Counted from the stretch's first letter, positions 1 to 6,471 are shown. The stretch is DNA of 6,592 nucleotides from Vallitaleaceae bacterium (GCA_027858555.1 JAQICP010000205.1:1-6592), one strand, 5' to 3'. Notes: generated by a model not told the origin, from the sequence alone. Made by a program: numbers and translations.

Positions 1-53
1 GTCCTATACAAGTTGATGGTACAATTCATATGATGTATCATGGTAAACACTGA
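1..53 (+). CDS. Possible 3' end of a truncated upstream gene (16 codons)
   Basis: Reading from base 3, the frame is open for 16 codons (PIQVDGTIHMMYHGKH) and closes with TGA at 51-53. The other two forward frames also stop within the first 35 bases, so the choice of frame rests only on this being the longest and having an ordinary codon mix. If real, it is the C-terminus of a protein encoded mostly outside the window and ends about 165 bp before the amylosucrase gene. No family can be recognised from so short a piece. No hairpin terminator is obvious behind it. Confidence 0.3.
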   Translation, partial: PIQVDGTIHMMYHGKH

Positions 54-73
54 AGGTAGTACCTATATCGCGG

Positions 74-150
74 CATGAGGAATTCACATGAGGAATTGAT
101 ACGAGGACCTGAATGAGGACTTAACATGTGGAATTGACATGAGTCGGTAG
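74..150. repeat. Degenerate 13-bp tandem repeat, about six units
   Basis: The unit is close to CATGAGGAATTGA. Units start at about 74, 87, 100, 112, 125 and 138. The first two differ at one base, and the unit at 125 differs at one base from the consensus. Those at 100 and 112 are weaker (roughly 9-10 of 13), and the one at 138 matches only in its first half. One unit at 100 is a base shorter. The tract fills much of the space upstream of the amylosucrase gene. It may be a slippage-derived sequence or a series of regulator sites; the sequence alone does not decide. Confidence 0.6.
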
Positions 151-161
151 AATGGACAGTC

Positions 162-190
162 TTGAGTGAGCAGTTATGAGTGACTAGATA
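162..190 (+). promoter_or_regulatory. Weak promoter candidate for the amylosucrase gene
   Basis: TTGAGT (162-167) and TAGATA (185-190) are 17 bp apart, just downstream of the 13-bp repeat tract and about 20 bp before the ribosome binding site. Each hexamer matches the sigma-A consensus only partly. A perfect TTGACA is present at 134-139 but has no convincing -10 at the right distance. This is a best guess for the promoter in this interval, and the gene could instead be read from upstream. Confidence 0.25.
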
Positions 191-209
191 TTGATAATGA
201 AATGATAAT

Positions 210-222
210 AGAGGTCGGTATG
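210..222 (+). promoter_or_regulatory. Ribosome binding site deciding the amylosucrase start
   Basis: AGAGG at 210-214 lies five bases before ATG 220. The in-frame ATG at 202 has no purine-rich site ahead of it, and its first codons overlap this AGAGG. The start at 220 is therefore preferred, which removes six residues from the longest open frame. Confidence 0.7.
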
Positions 223-2055
223 GATAGTGAGCGTACTAAGCAATTATTAGAAGAATTAAAAGAATTGTATTTTGACCTATATGACCCAATTGGTGGGTCA
301 GAGGTAACATTTCAAGCACTGCTTGAAGTCCTTGAAATCAGAATCGGTGAGAGGTCTGGTGAATTAAAAGCCTTAGATCATCGAAATGAAGATTGGTTCA
401 TGGGCGAAGATATGGTTGGCATGATGTTATATGTGGACCTATTTGCCGGTGATTTAAAAGCCTTAGAGGCTAAGATTCCTTATTTGAAGGAATTGGGAAT
501 TACCTATGTACACTTAATGTCCCTGCTGAAACCAAGAGCAGGTGAAAATGACGGTGGTTATGCTGTTGAAGACTATGGTGACGTTAATCGCAGGTTAGGT
601 ACTTTAACAGATTTTACCCATATATTAGATGCCTTCAGACATGCGGGCATTGCTGTATGCATTGATTATGTACTGAATCATACAGCGGACACTCACCTAT
701 GGGCTAAGAAAGCATTAGCTGGTGAAGAAACTTATCAACAGATGTATGAAATGTATGATACCCGGCAGATACCAGATCTATATGACCCCCATATACCTGA
801 CGTATTACCAGATAAACATCCTGGCAATTTCACCTATAAACACGAAATTGACAAATGGGTATTTACTTCATTCAGTGATTTCCAATGGAATCTGAATTTC
901 AAGAATCCCTATGTATTTGAGCAGATGATTGATATCATGCTGAATCTAGCAAATATGGGTGTCAATATCATACGCTTAGACGCAATTGCCTTCATGTGGA
1001 AGGAAGTTGGAACGACCTGTAGAAATCTGGCTGGTGTTCACCAATTAATGAAGATGTTTCATCTGGTTAAACGGATTGTTTGCCCTTCGCTTGCCCTTTT
1101 AGGTGAGGCTATTGTTGAGCCTCACGAGATAATTAAATACTTTGGAACAGATGAAGCCGTAGAGTGCGATATATTATATAACGCTAACTTTATGGTTAAT
1201 ATACTTGGCGCAATTGCAACAAGAGATACAAGATTGTTGCAGATTGATAACCGAGATTTTATTGTGCCCCGTACCATTTGTTTTATGAATTATATAAGAT
1301 GTCATGATGATATCGGCTGGGGATTTAATGAGAGTGCCATAAGAGAGTTTGGATGGCATCCATATGATCATAAGCAATTTCTGATTAATTTTTATACAGG
1401 TAATTATGAAGGATCATTTTCTAAAGGTGAGTCATATCAGTACAATCCAAGCAATCATGACGCCAGAACCAATGGTACACTCGCTTCACTTATGGGTCTT
1501 GAAAAAGCCATATATGAATCGGACAGTAGGGGTAGGGACGTAGCACTTAGTCGAATCAAGTTAGTCACGGCACTCATATTTTCACATAGAGGTATACCGC
1601 TACTCTATTCGGGTGATGAACTAGCTACCATTAATGATCAGACTTATAAAGAAGACCCTCACAAAGCTGGTGATGGAAGATGGGTTCATCGGCCTTTCTT
1701 TGACTGGGATAGGGCTAATAAAAGAAATGATATTTCAACTGATGAAGGTGCTATATTTCAGTTTACTAAAAAAATAATTGAGTTACGAAAGAGCGAGCCG
1801 CTTATGAGTGGCAAGATAGATGTACAGATTATCGATGTGGGTAATCTACATATCTATGCTTTTACAAAAAATCATCAAGATAACAAGCTCAGCTGCTTGT
1901 TTAATTTCAGTGAGAATAATCAGGTCATTTTGACTAATACAATTAATCCGAATCATGACCTTGATGAATTAGTGGACATGATCACCGGCAGGATCATAAG
2001 GTGCATGGATTCTATTTTGCATATGTATCCTTATGAGTGTCTATGGTTAAAATAG
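220..2055 (+). CDS. Amylosucrase-type GH13 alpha-glucosyltransferase/hydrolase
   Basis: A 611-residue GH13 enzyme whose closest recognisable relatives are amylosucrases (sucrose to alpha-1,4-glucan plus fructose) and related sucrose hydrolases. Residues are counted from ATG 220. Region I is DYVLNH at 149-154. Region II, IIRLDAIAF, has nucleophile D254 and R252. Region III, LLGEAIVEP, has acid/base E296. Region IV, RCHDDIGW, has H362 and D363. Features typical of amylosucrase are also present: NDGGYAV around D111 and GDGRWVHRP around R487, matching the Asp-Arg pair that closes the sucrose pocket in the Neisseria enzyme (from memory), and the SYQYNPSNHDAR stretch near 405-416. The length is close to the roughly 630-residue family norm. 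The N-terminal 80 residues are helical and charged. There is no signal peptide or membrane segment, so it should act in the cytoplasm. Family is confident; synthesis versus hydrolysis cannot be told from sequence. Confidence 0.9.
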   Translation: MDSERTKQLLEELKELYFDLYDPIGGSEVTFQALLEVLEIRIGERSGELKALDHRNEDWFMGEDMVGMMLYVDLFAGDLKALEAKIPYLKELGITYVHLMSLLKPRAGENDGGYAVEDYGDVNRRLGTLTDFTHILDAFRHAGIAVCIDYVLNHTADTHLWAKKALAGEETYQQMYEMYDTRQIPDLYDPHIPDVLPDKHPGNFTYKHEIDKWVFTSFSDFQWNLNFKNPYVFEQMIDIMLNLANMGVNIIRLDAIAFMWKEVGTTCRNLAGVHQLMKMFHLVKRIVCPSLALLGEAIVEPHEIIKYFGTDEAVECDILYNANFMVNILGAIATRDTRLLQIDNRDFIVPRTICFMNYIRCHDDIGWGFNESAIREFGWHPYDHKQFLINFYTGNYEGSFSKGESYQYNPSNHDARTNGTLASLMGLEKAIYESDSRGRDVALSRIKLVTALIFSHRGIPLLYSGDELATINDQTYKEDPHKAGDGRWVHRPFFDWDRANKRNDISTDEGAIFQFTKKIIELRKSEPLMSGKIDVQIIDVGNLHIYAFTKNHQDNKLSCLFNFSENNQVILTNTINPNHDLDELVDMITGRIIRCMDSILHMYPYECLWLK

Positions 2056-2256
2056 TATCCCGAAAAGTTGACATCCCCCTATATGGTTGATGCAATTATG
2101 AATCACGATGAGCCACCTGTAAATGACACGGTGACATTCGACAATGGTGTAAAAATTGTACCTACATTTTCATGTAAGGCGCAAGTTGTAGATATTGATA
2201 ATTATAGAGAGCTTCTTATCGATTCTGGTTTCTACACAGCGGGTGAATTAGAGTAG
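2056..2256 (+). pseudogene. C-terminal remnant of a sugar ABC transporter substrate-binding protein
   Basis: Directly after the amylosucrase TAG (2053-2055), the same frame stays open for 66 codons to TAG at 2254-2256. The peptide includes SPYMVDAIMN, then NGVKIVPTFSCKAQVVD and NYRELLIDSGFYTAGELE. This order (a 'PY' helix, a hydrophobic 'V.VVPT' strand, then 'D..NYRELLIDSGFYT..EL' at the extreme end) is what the last part of cluster-A/B sugar-binding lipoproteins of CUT2-type ABC transporters looks like. The roughly 250 or more residues that should precede it are absent. No ribosome binding site stands before TTG 2068 or ATG 2083. I infer a gene fragment left by deletion or recombination and not translated on its own. 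An uncharacterised small protein is possible but less likely. Confidence 0.55.
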
Positions 2257-2297
2257 CTATTAGTCAGTTTTAAGAGTGGCTAAAAAGTATAAAATAG

Positions 2298-2349
2298 AAA
2301 CAGATATGTATGCGCCCTACAGTTTGCGGTGGGATATATCTGTTTTTTT
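2298..2349 (+). terminator. Intrinsic terminator after the amylosucrase region
   Basis: A 10-bp stem pairs 2298-2307 (AAACAGATAT) with 2336-2345 (ATATCTGTTT), followed by more T's to 2349. The 28-base loop is GC-richer and can form a short inner stem (for example CCC 2315-2317 with GGG 2331-2333). It closes the transcript carrying amylosucrase and the transporter fragment, about 40 bp after the fragment's stop. The A-run on the left side could let it work weakly in the other direction too. Confidence 0.8.
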
Positions 2350-2445
2350 AGTATAATTATTGTAATATATCCAAGTGTACATGTAGATAATTACCATAAC
2401 GCATAGTCTTAATAGTACTACAAATCTAACTATCAAGTAACTAGT

Positions 2446-2480
2446 AAACAACAAACAACAAGCAACAAACAACAAACAAT
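2446..2480. repeat. Five tandem AAACAAC heptamers
   Basis: Units lie at 2446-2452, 2453-2459, 2460-2466, 2467-2473 and 2474-2480. Three are exact AAACAAC. The third has a G at its third base and the last ends in T. The plus strand here is almost purely A and C, so the RNA would be unstructured. It lies downstream of a terminator and upstream of the next promoter, so it is probably not part of either main transcript. Confidence 0.85.
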
Positions 2481-2495
2481 ATACAGCATGCGACT

Positions 2496-2522
2496 AGTAA
2501 GCAACAAGTAAGCAACAAGTAA
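2496..2522. repeat. 11-bp tandem repeat AGTAAGCAACA, about 2.4 units
   Basis: AGTAAGCAACA occurs at 2496-2506 and again at 2507-2517, followed by a partial unit AGTAA. Together with the ACTAGTAA overlapping its start, it resembles a diverged copy of the sequence beginning at 2440. That suggests this stretch grew by duplication and slippage. Confidence 0.75.
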
Positions 2523-2582
2523 TAACTATCGAACAACTATCATACTATTATTCATTAAAACCATTATATAGCCATCAAAAAT

Positions 2583-2613
2583 TTGACATCAAGTGGGCTT
2601 AAAGGTATATAAT
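2583..2613 (+). promoter_or_regulatory. Sigma-A-type promoter of the aldo/keto reductase gene
   Basis: A perfect -35 TTGACA (2583-2588) is followed at 17 bp by TATATA (2606-2611), or at 19 bp by a perfect TATAAT (2608-2613). Transcription would start near 2618-2622, giving a leader of about 45-50 bases before ATG 2667. No operator-like inverted repeat overlaps it. Confidence 0.75.
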
Positions 2614-2666
2614 AAATTATATGACAGTGATACTATTTGAGACTAATTTGAGGAAAGAGGCGAACC

Positions 2667-3608
2667 ATGAGATATAACCATTATACCAGTAAAAGCCCCA
2701 AAATATCCGAGATTGGATTTGGTGCTTGGCAACTAGGTAATCCGATAGCTTGGTCTTCTATGACAGATCATGATGCAATTAATCTAGTACATGAAGCCCT
2801 TGATATGGGTGAGAATTTTTTTGATACGGCACCTAATTATGGTAAAGGCGCCAGCGAGCGATTGCTAGGCGAAGCCCTTAAAAATATCAACAGAAGCAAG
2901 ATTGCCATCAACACTAAGTTTGGACATACCCACGCCGGTGAAACAAATTATAGTGCAGATTATATAAGAGAATCTTTAGAGGGCAGTTTGAAAAGACTTA
3001 AAACAGATTATGTGGATTCCATTCTGATTCATAGCCCAGAAAAGAAATACATTGATGGTAGTCATAATGAGCATTATGAGGTATTAGAGCAGCTTAAAAA
3101 AGAGGGCAAAATCCTGGCGTATGGTGCATCCCTTGAAAATAGTGCTGAAATGATTTCTTATATGACCCATACAGAGGGGCAGGTCATAGAGGCTTTTTTT
3201 AATATCTTACATCAAGACGCCAGACATGCTTTTGAAATGGCACGTGAGAAAGGTGTCGTGGTCATAGCAAAGATACCTTTGGATTCGGGATGGCTTTCAG
3301 GGAAATACACAGCGGATTCCACATTTGACGGGGTTAGAAGTAGATGGTCACAAGCAGACATTACAACTAGAGCTAGGGTGGTAGACCAGATTAAAGACAT
3401 ACCCATTGAAGGACAAAGTCTTTCGCAAGTCGCTATTGCCTATTGTTTATCATATGAAGCAGTCGCTACCGTTATTCCTGGGAACAAGAATTTAGAGCAG
3501 TTGGATTTGAATGTAAGAAGTGCGGATTATCCTATGTCAGAAAAAACAGTTAGCAGACTTGAGCAATTTTATGATCATCAGATAAAAGGGATGCATTTGC
3601 CTTGGTAG
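2667..3608 (+). CDS. Aldo/keto reductase family oxidoreductase
   Basis: A 313-residue NAD(P)H-dependent reductase of the aldo/keto reductase (TIM-barrel) superfamily, near the usual length of about 300-330. The catalytic tetrad is visible: D53 and Y58 in FFDTAPNYG, K84 in INTKFG, and H122 in SILIHSPE. Further family marks are GFGAWQLG at 17-24, the Gly-rich ASERLLGEAL at 62-71, and the C-terminal cofactor segment VIPGNKNLEQL at 269-279. No signal peptide or iron-sulfur cysteine motif is present, so it is a soluble single-domain enzyme. ATG 2667 is chosen because AGGAAAGAGG at 2651-2660 ends six bases before it. It has its own promoter and a following terminator, so it appears monocistronic. 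The physiological substrate (aldose, aldehyde or ketone) cannot be read from the sequence. Confidence 0.93.
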   Translation: MRYNHYTSKSPKISEIGFGAWQLGNPIAWSSMTDHDAINLVHEALDMGENFFDTAPNYGKGASERLLGEALKNINRSKIAINTKFGHTHAGETNYSADYIRESLEGSLKRLKTDYVDSILIHSPEKKYIDGSHNEHYEVLEQLKKEGKILAYGASLENSAEMISYMTHTEGQVIEAFFNILHQDARHAFEMAREKGVVVIAKIPLDSGWLSGKYTADSTFDGVRSRWSQADITTRARVVDQIKDIPIEGQSLSQVAIAYCLSYEAVATVIPGNKNLEQLDLNVRSADYPMSEKTVSRLEQFYDHQIKGMHLPW

Positions 3609-3690
3609 TATATTGAGGATAGAATGACAAGTTAGTTGGACCCTTGGTAGAATTATATCAGTATTTATGTTATTATAGGTAAGCTTCAAG

Positions 3691-3699
3691 TGGTATAAA
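3691..3699 (+). promoter_or_regulatory. Candidate extended -10 promoter upstream of the helicase
   Basis: TGG-TATAAA at 3691-3699 fits an extended -10 element; no good -35 is present (TTATTA 18 bp upstream is poor). If used, transcription would start near 3706, just before the hairpin at 3718-3747, which would then sit in the helicase leader. Another weak pair (TTGTGA 3748-3753, TAATAG 3771-3776, 17 bp apart) lies after the hairpin but almost on the start codon. Neither is convincing alone. Confidence 0.3.
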
Positions 3700-3717
3700 C
3701 TACTAATAATCTCATAT

Positions 3718-3749
3718 AACAGGCAGTTATGAACTGATTTGCCTGTTTT
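3718..3749 (+). terminator. Intrinsic terminator between reductase and helicase
   Basis: AACAGGCA (3718-3725) pairs with TGCCTGTT (3740-3747) and runs into a short T-tract (3746-3749). Within the loop, CAGTT (3724-3728) can pair with AACTG (3732-3736), giving a competing or continuing hairpin. It lies 110 bp after the reductase stop and 35 bp before the helicase start. The simplest reading is the end of the reductase transcript. Confidence 0.65.
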
Positions 3750-3783
3750 GTGATCATATATGAAAAGGGTTAATAGGTAAATC

Positions 3784-5397
3784 ATGAAAAAAGATAGTAT
3801 TAATGAATTTAGAACTACATATAATATAGATGAAGACGTGTGTAAGTCCTTGGACTTAATGGGTTATATTAAACCGATGCCCGTACAGGAGCGCGTAATA
3901 GAGCAAGTGCTTGCTGGTCATGACTTGATTGTTCAGTCCCAGACCGGTAGTGGTAAAACAGCTGCATTTGGCATACCGATTATACATAACCTGGATGTTG
4001 ATGAGAACTTACCACAGGTGCTTGTTATTACACCAACAAGAGAATTGGCTGTTCAAGTATGTGAAGAGTTGGCTAATATTGGTAGATATAAAAAAATACG
4101 TTGTTTACCAATATATGGAAAACAACCGATTCATATTCAGTTACGCCAATTGAAACAAAGAGTTCATGTAGCGGTTGGTACCCCTGGTCGTATAGGTGAT
4201 CTTATTCGTAAAAAGCACTTGAATCTAGAAGCTATCAAATATCTGGTAATTGATGAGGCTGATGAGTTACTTAAAAGAGGCTTTATCGATGAAGTTGAGG
4301 CAATCATTAGTCGAGTGCCTTATGATAGGACGACGCTTTTGTTTTCAGCGACGATGCCTGAGGCAATAACATCAATCTGTAATAAGTACATGGAAAACTC
4401 AACAAGAATAGAAGTTGAGTCTGACCAAGAACCAATAGACCAGATAAAACAATCTTGGTACGAGGTTTCAGATGATTGGAAATTCCATCTCATGATTCGA
4501 TTATTAGATCAGCAAAAACCGAGCAGTTGTATCGTATTTTGCAAGACAAGAATCAAGGTTGACCAATTATCTGATAGACTCAGTAAAGCCAGATATAAAT
4601 GTGCCTCACTTCATGGTGATATGGCGCAGAAATATAGATTGAGATCCATTTCAGAATTCAAAGATGGTCGTGTACCTATATTGGTAGCTACCGATCTTGC
4701 AGCTCGTGGTATTCATGTGGATAAACTAGACCTGGTTATTAATTATAACGTACCTCAAGAAGATGACAGTTATGTGCATCGTATCGGTCGTACAGGCAGG
4801 GTCGGTGAAAAAGGTGAAGCCATTACCCTTGTTTCGGAACATGATCGTAAAAGATGGGAAGAGATTCAAGCCTTCATAGGTTATCAAGTACCAAAAGGTC
4901 CTGATAATATGTTAAGTGAATCATCAAGCACCAGCAGAAGCCATTCTAAAAAGGGTCCTAAAATGGATGAGAGTGGTATGTTAGTTGATGAGGGAAGACA
5001 TAATCAAAATACAACTAATAAGTCGTCTGCTAAAGTTATCTCAGGAAAAGATGCTAAAAGAGATGGACGTGCTGACAAAGACCGGCGTCGGGTAAAAGAT
5101 GAGCGATCAAGAAATGATTCTAGATCTAATCGTTCTAGTGGCACTAAACAGCATAGGGATATCATGAGGATTCGAATCAATGCAGGTAAGAAGAAGAAAG
5201 TCAGAGCAGGTGACATACTAGGTGCTGTAAGCAATTTGCCAGGTATTACTTCAGAAGACATCGGTATTATAGATATTCAGGATGGATGCTCATATATAGA
5301 GGTATTTAATAACAAAGGACAACTAGTCTATGACGCCCTACCAAATACAAAGGTAAAAGGCAAGGATGTTACAGTTAAAAAAGTGGTTACAAAGTAA
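3784..5397 (+). CDS. dbpA: DEAD-box ATP-dependent RNA helicase with DbpA-type RNA-binding domain
   Basis: A 537-residue DEAD-box helicase of the DbpA/YxiN group, which unwinds RNA during 50S subunit assembly. In that group the C-terminal domain targets hairpin 92 of 23S rRNA (family knowledge). Motifs in order: Q-motif PMPVQ 31-35; motif I SQTGSGKT 52-59; Ia PTRELAV 84-90; Ib TPGR 133-136; II DEAD 157-160; III SAT 188-190; IV VFCKT 251-255; V TDLAARG 303-309; VI HRIGRTGR 332-339. Residues 371-459 form a Ser/Arg/Lys/Asp-rich linker without any Phe, Trp or Tyr. Residues about 460-535 match the DbpA RNA-binding domain (RIRINAGKKKKVRAGDILGA, then DIGIIDIQDG and SYIEVFN). It is longer than B. subtilis YxiN, mainly because of the linker. 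The ribosome binding site is modest: TAGG at 3774-3777 or AAAGGG at 3764-3769, the latter rather far away. It is soluble and acts on ribosome precursors in the cytoplasm. Confidence 0.93.
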   Translation: MKKDSINEFRTTYNIDEDVCKSLDLMGYIKPMPVQERVIEQVLAGHDLIVQSQTGSGKTAAFGIPIIHNLDVDENLPQVLVITPTRELAVQVCEELANIGRYKKIRCLPIYGKQPIHIQLRQLKQRVHVAVGTPGRIGDLIRKKHLNLEAIKYLVIDEADELLKRGFIDEVEAIISRVPYDRTTLLFSATMPEAITSICNKYMENSTRIEVESDQEPIDQIKQSWYEVSDDWKFHLMIRLLDQQKPSSCIVFCKTRIKVDQLSDRLSKARYKCASLHGDMAQKYRLRSISEFKDGRVPILVATDLAARGIHVDKLDLVINYNVPQEDDSYVHRIGRTGRVGEKGEAITLVSEHDRKRWEEIQAFIGYQVPKGPDNMLSESSSTSRSHSKKGPKMDESGMLVDEGRHNQNTTNKSSAKVISGKDAKRDGRADKDRRRVKDERSRNDSRSNRSSGTKQHRDIMRIRINAGKKKKVRAGDILGAVSNLPGITSEDIGIIDIQDGCSYIEVFNNKGQLVYDALPNTKVKGKDVTVKKVVTK

Positions 5398-5404
5398 GTA
5401 TAAT
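5375..5404 (+). promoter_or_regulatory. Promoter candidate for the SDR gene inside the helicase 3' end
   Basis: A perfect -10 TATAAT (5399-5404) overlaps the end of the helicase gene region, with TTAAAA (5375-5380) 18 bp upstream as a fair -35. Transcription would begin near 5411, about 29 bases before ATG 5440. It would allow the SDR gene to be expressed apart from the helicase. Confidence 0.45.
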
Positions 5405-5425
5405 AACATTGATCACAGAGATGAA

Positions 5426-5442
5426 AAGGAGTGGATATTATG
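5426..5442 (+). promoter_or_regulatory. Strong ribosome binding site deciding the SDR start
   Basis: AAGGAG at 5426-5431 lies eight bases before ATG 5440. The in-frame GTG at 5431 gives a frame three codons longer but overlaps this site, so it cannot be the start used. Translation from ATG 5440 also places the nucleotide-binding strand (MKALLIGGTG) right at the N-terminus, as is normal for the family. Confidence 0.85.
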
Positions 5443-6471
5443 AAGGCATTATTAATTGGTGGTACAGGTATTCTTAGCACGGCAATTTCAAAGCAGCTAA
5501 TAGAAGAAGGTTGTGACCTTTTTGTTATTAATCGAGGCAATCGATTGGATGCACTGGATGCTAATGCGGTTACAACACTCATATGTGACATTAATGATGA
5601 AGATAAAGTATCAGAATTGATTGAAAATGAGGATTTTGATGTGGTTGTAGATTTCATAGCATTTGTACCAGAACAACTAGAAAGAGATTATCGTCTTTTT
5701 AATGGCAAGACGAAACAATTCATGTTTATCAGTTCGGCTTCGGCGTATCAAAAACCACTTTCGGATTATAGAATTAATGAGAGCACATCTTTATCTAATC
5801 CATACTGGGAATACTCTCGTAATAAGATAGCATGTGAAGATTATCTGATGAAGATGTACCGCGAACATGGATTTCCTGTGACGATTATTCGTCCAAGTCA
5901 TACCTATGATGAAAGGTCTATTCCTCTCGGCGTTCATGGCAGTAAAGGCAGTTGGCAAGTGGCAAAACGCATAATGGAAAGCAAGCCAGTCATTATTCAT
6001 GGCGACGGTACTTCTTTGTGGACCATGACGGCAACTAGAGATTTTGCAAAAGGCTTTATCGGTTTAATGGGTAATCTGCACGCAATTGGTGAAGCAGTAG
6101 GCATTACAACAGATGAAACATTAACTTGGAATCAGATCTATCATGCCATTGCAGGGGCTCTTAAAGTTGACCTAAAACCTGTATATGTACCATCCATATT
6201 TTTGGATGCGTGTTCAGATGAGGATTTCATGGGTGGGTTAATTGGCGATAAGGCTAATTCTGTTGTATTTGACAACTCGAAATTAAAACGATTGGTACCA
6301 GGCTTTATGGCAACAACGCGTTTTGATCAAGGTATAAAAGAGACGATTGATTATGTGCTGAAACATCCTGAATATCAGATAGAAGATCCTGAATTTGATG
6401 CCTGGTGTGATCGCGTTATAGAGGCAATGGATGAGGCGGTAAAAGCAGTTAAGCTAGCAGAAGATAAATAA
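5440..6471 (+). CDS. NAD(P)-dependent epimerase/dehydratase family protein (SDR)
   Basis: A 343-residue short-chain dehydrogenase/reductase of the extended/atypical epimerase-dehydratase type. The dinucleotide-binding loop is LIGGTGILS (5-13), with Ser in place of the usual third Gly. The second strand ends in NRG (31-33), and R32 suggests a preference for NADP(H). Catalytic residues are S99 or S101 in FISSASAYQ, and Y125 and K129 in EYSRNK (YxxxK). IIRPSHTYD (149-157) is the typical substrate-side loop. The N-terminal half is clearly a Rossmann fold; the C-terminal half should bind a substrate, perhaps a nucleotide sugar, but nothing identifies it. There is no signal peptide. The tail (about 315-343) is acidic and helical. 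The gene follows the helicase by 42 bp with no terminator between, so read-through is likely, alongside a possible own promoter. Confidence 0.88.
   Translation: MKALLIGGTGILSTAISKQLIEEGCDLFVINRGNRLDALDANAVTTLICDINDEDKVSELIENEDFDVVVDFIAFVPEQLERDYRLFNGKTKQFMFISSASAYQKPLSDYRINESTSLSNPYWEYSRNKIACEDYLMKMYREHGFPVTIIRPSHTYDERSIPLGVHGSKGSWQVAKRIMESKPVIIHGDGTSLWTMTATRDFAKGFIGLMGNLHAIGEAVGITTDETLTWNQIYHAIAGALKVDLKPVYVPSIFLDACSDEDFMGGLIGDKANSVVFDNSKLKRLVPGFMATTRFDQGIKETIDYVLKHPEYQIEDPEFDAWCDRVIEAMDEAVKAVKLAEDK

Larger units (their letters stand above)
2350..2582. other. Intergenic stretch between terminator and reductase promoter
   Basis: About 230 bp, part of a 410-bp gap between the transporter fragment and the reductase gene. 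It is AT-rich with no open frame of note on either strand. It contains two short tandem repeat blocks (2446-2480 and 2496-2522), each preceded by ACTAGTAA (2440-2447 and 2493-2500, 53 bp apart). No tRNA, small-RNA fold or riboswitch could be recognised. Confidence 0.6.

Noticed and set aside
75..116. Short leader peptide from ATG 75 (13 codons, stop at 114-116)
   Set aside because: It is produced by the 13-bp repeat itself, has no ribosome binding site ahead of it, and shows no run of regulatory codons.
2068..2096. Promoter starting with TTGACA at 2068-2073
   Set aside because: The -35 is perfect, but at 17 bp only TGCAAT is found. There is no intact gene downstream before the terminator at 2298.
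2053..2256. Read-through of the amylosucrase TAG to make a fused protein
   Set aside because: The frame does continue, but nothing marks a recoding signal, and the downstream peptide resembles a different protein's tail. A gene remnant explains it more simply.
2440..2522. CRISPR array
   Set aside because: The repeats are 7 and 11 bp, directly abutting and without spacers of constant length, and no cas gene is nearby.
3600..3650. Repeated CCTTGGTAG at 3600-3608 and 3642-3650
   Set aside because: A single 9-base match in AT-rich flanking sequence, with no wider similarity around the copies, so probably chance.
5328..5657. 109-codon open frame on the minus strand, and shorter ones on both strands (for example 3537-3785, 5004-5261, 1174-1377)
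   Set aside because: They lie mostly opposite or inside well-supported genes, lack ribosome binding sites, and translate into low-complexity Ser/Leu- or Ile-rich strings typical of shadow frames.
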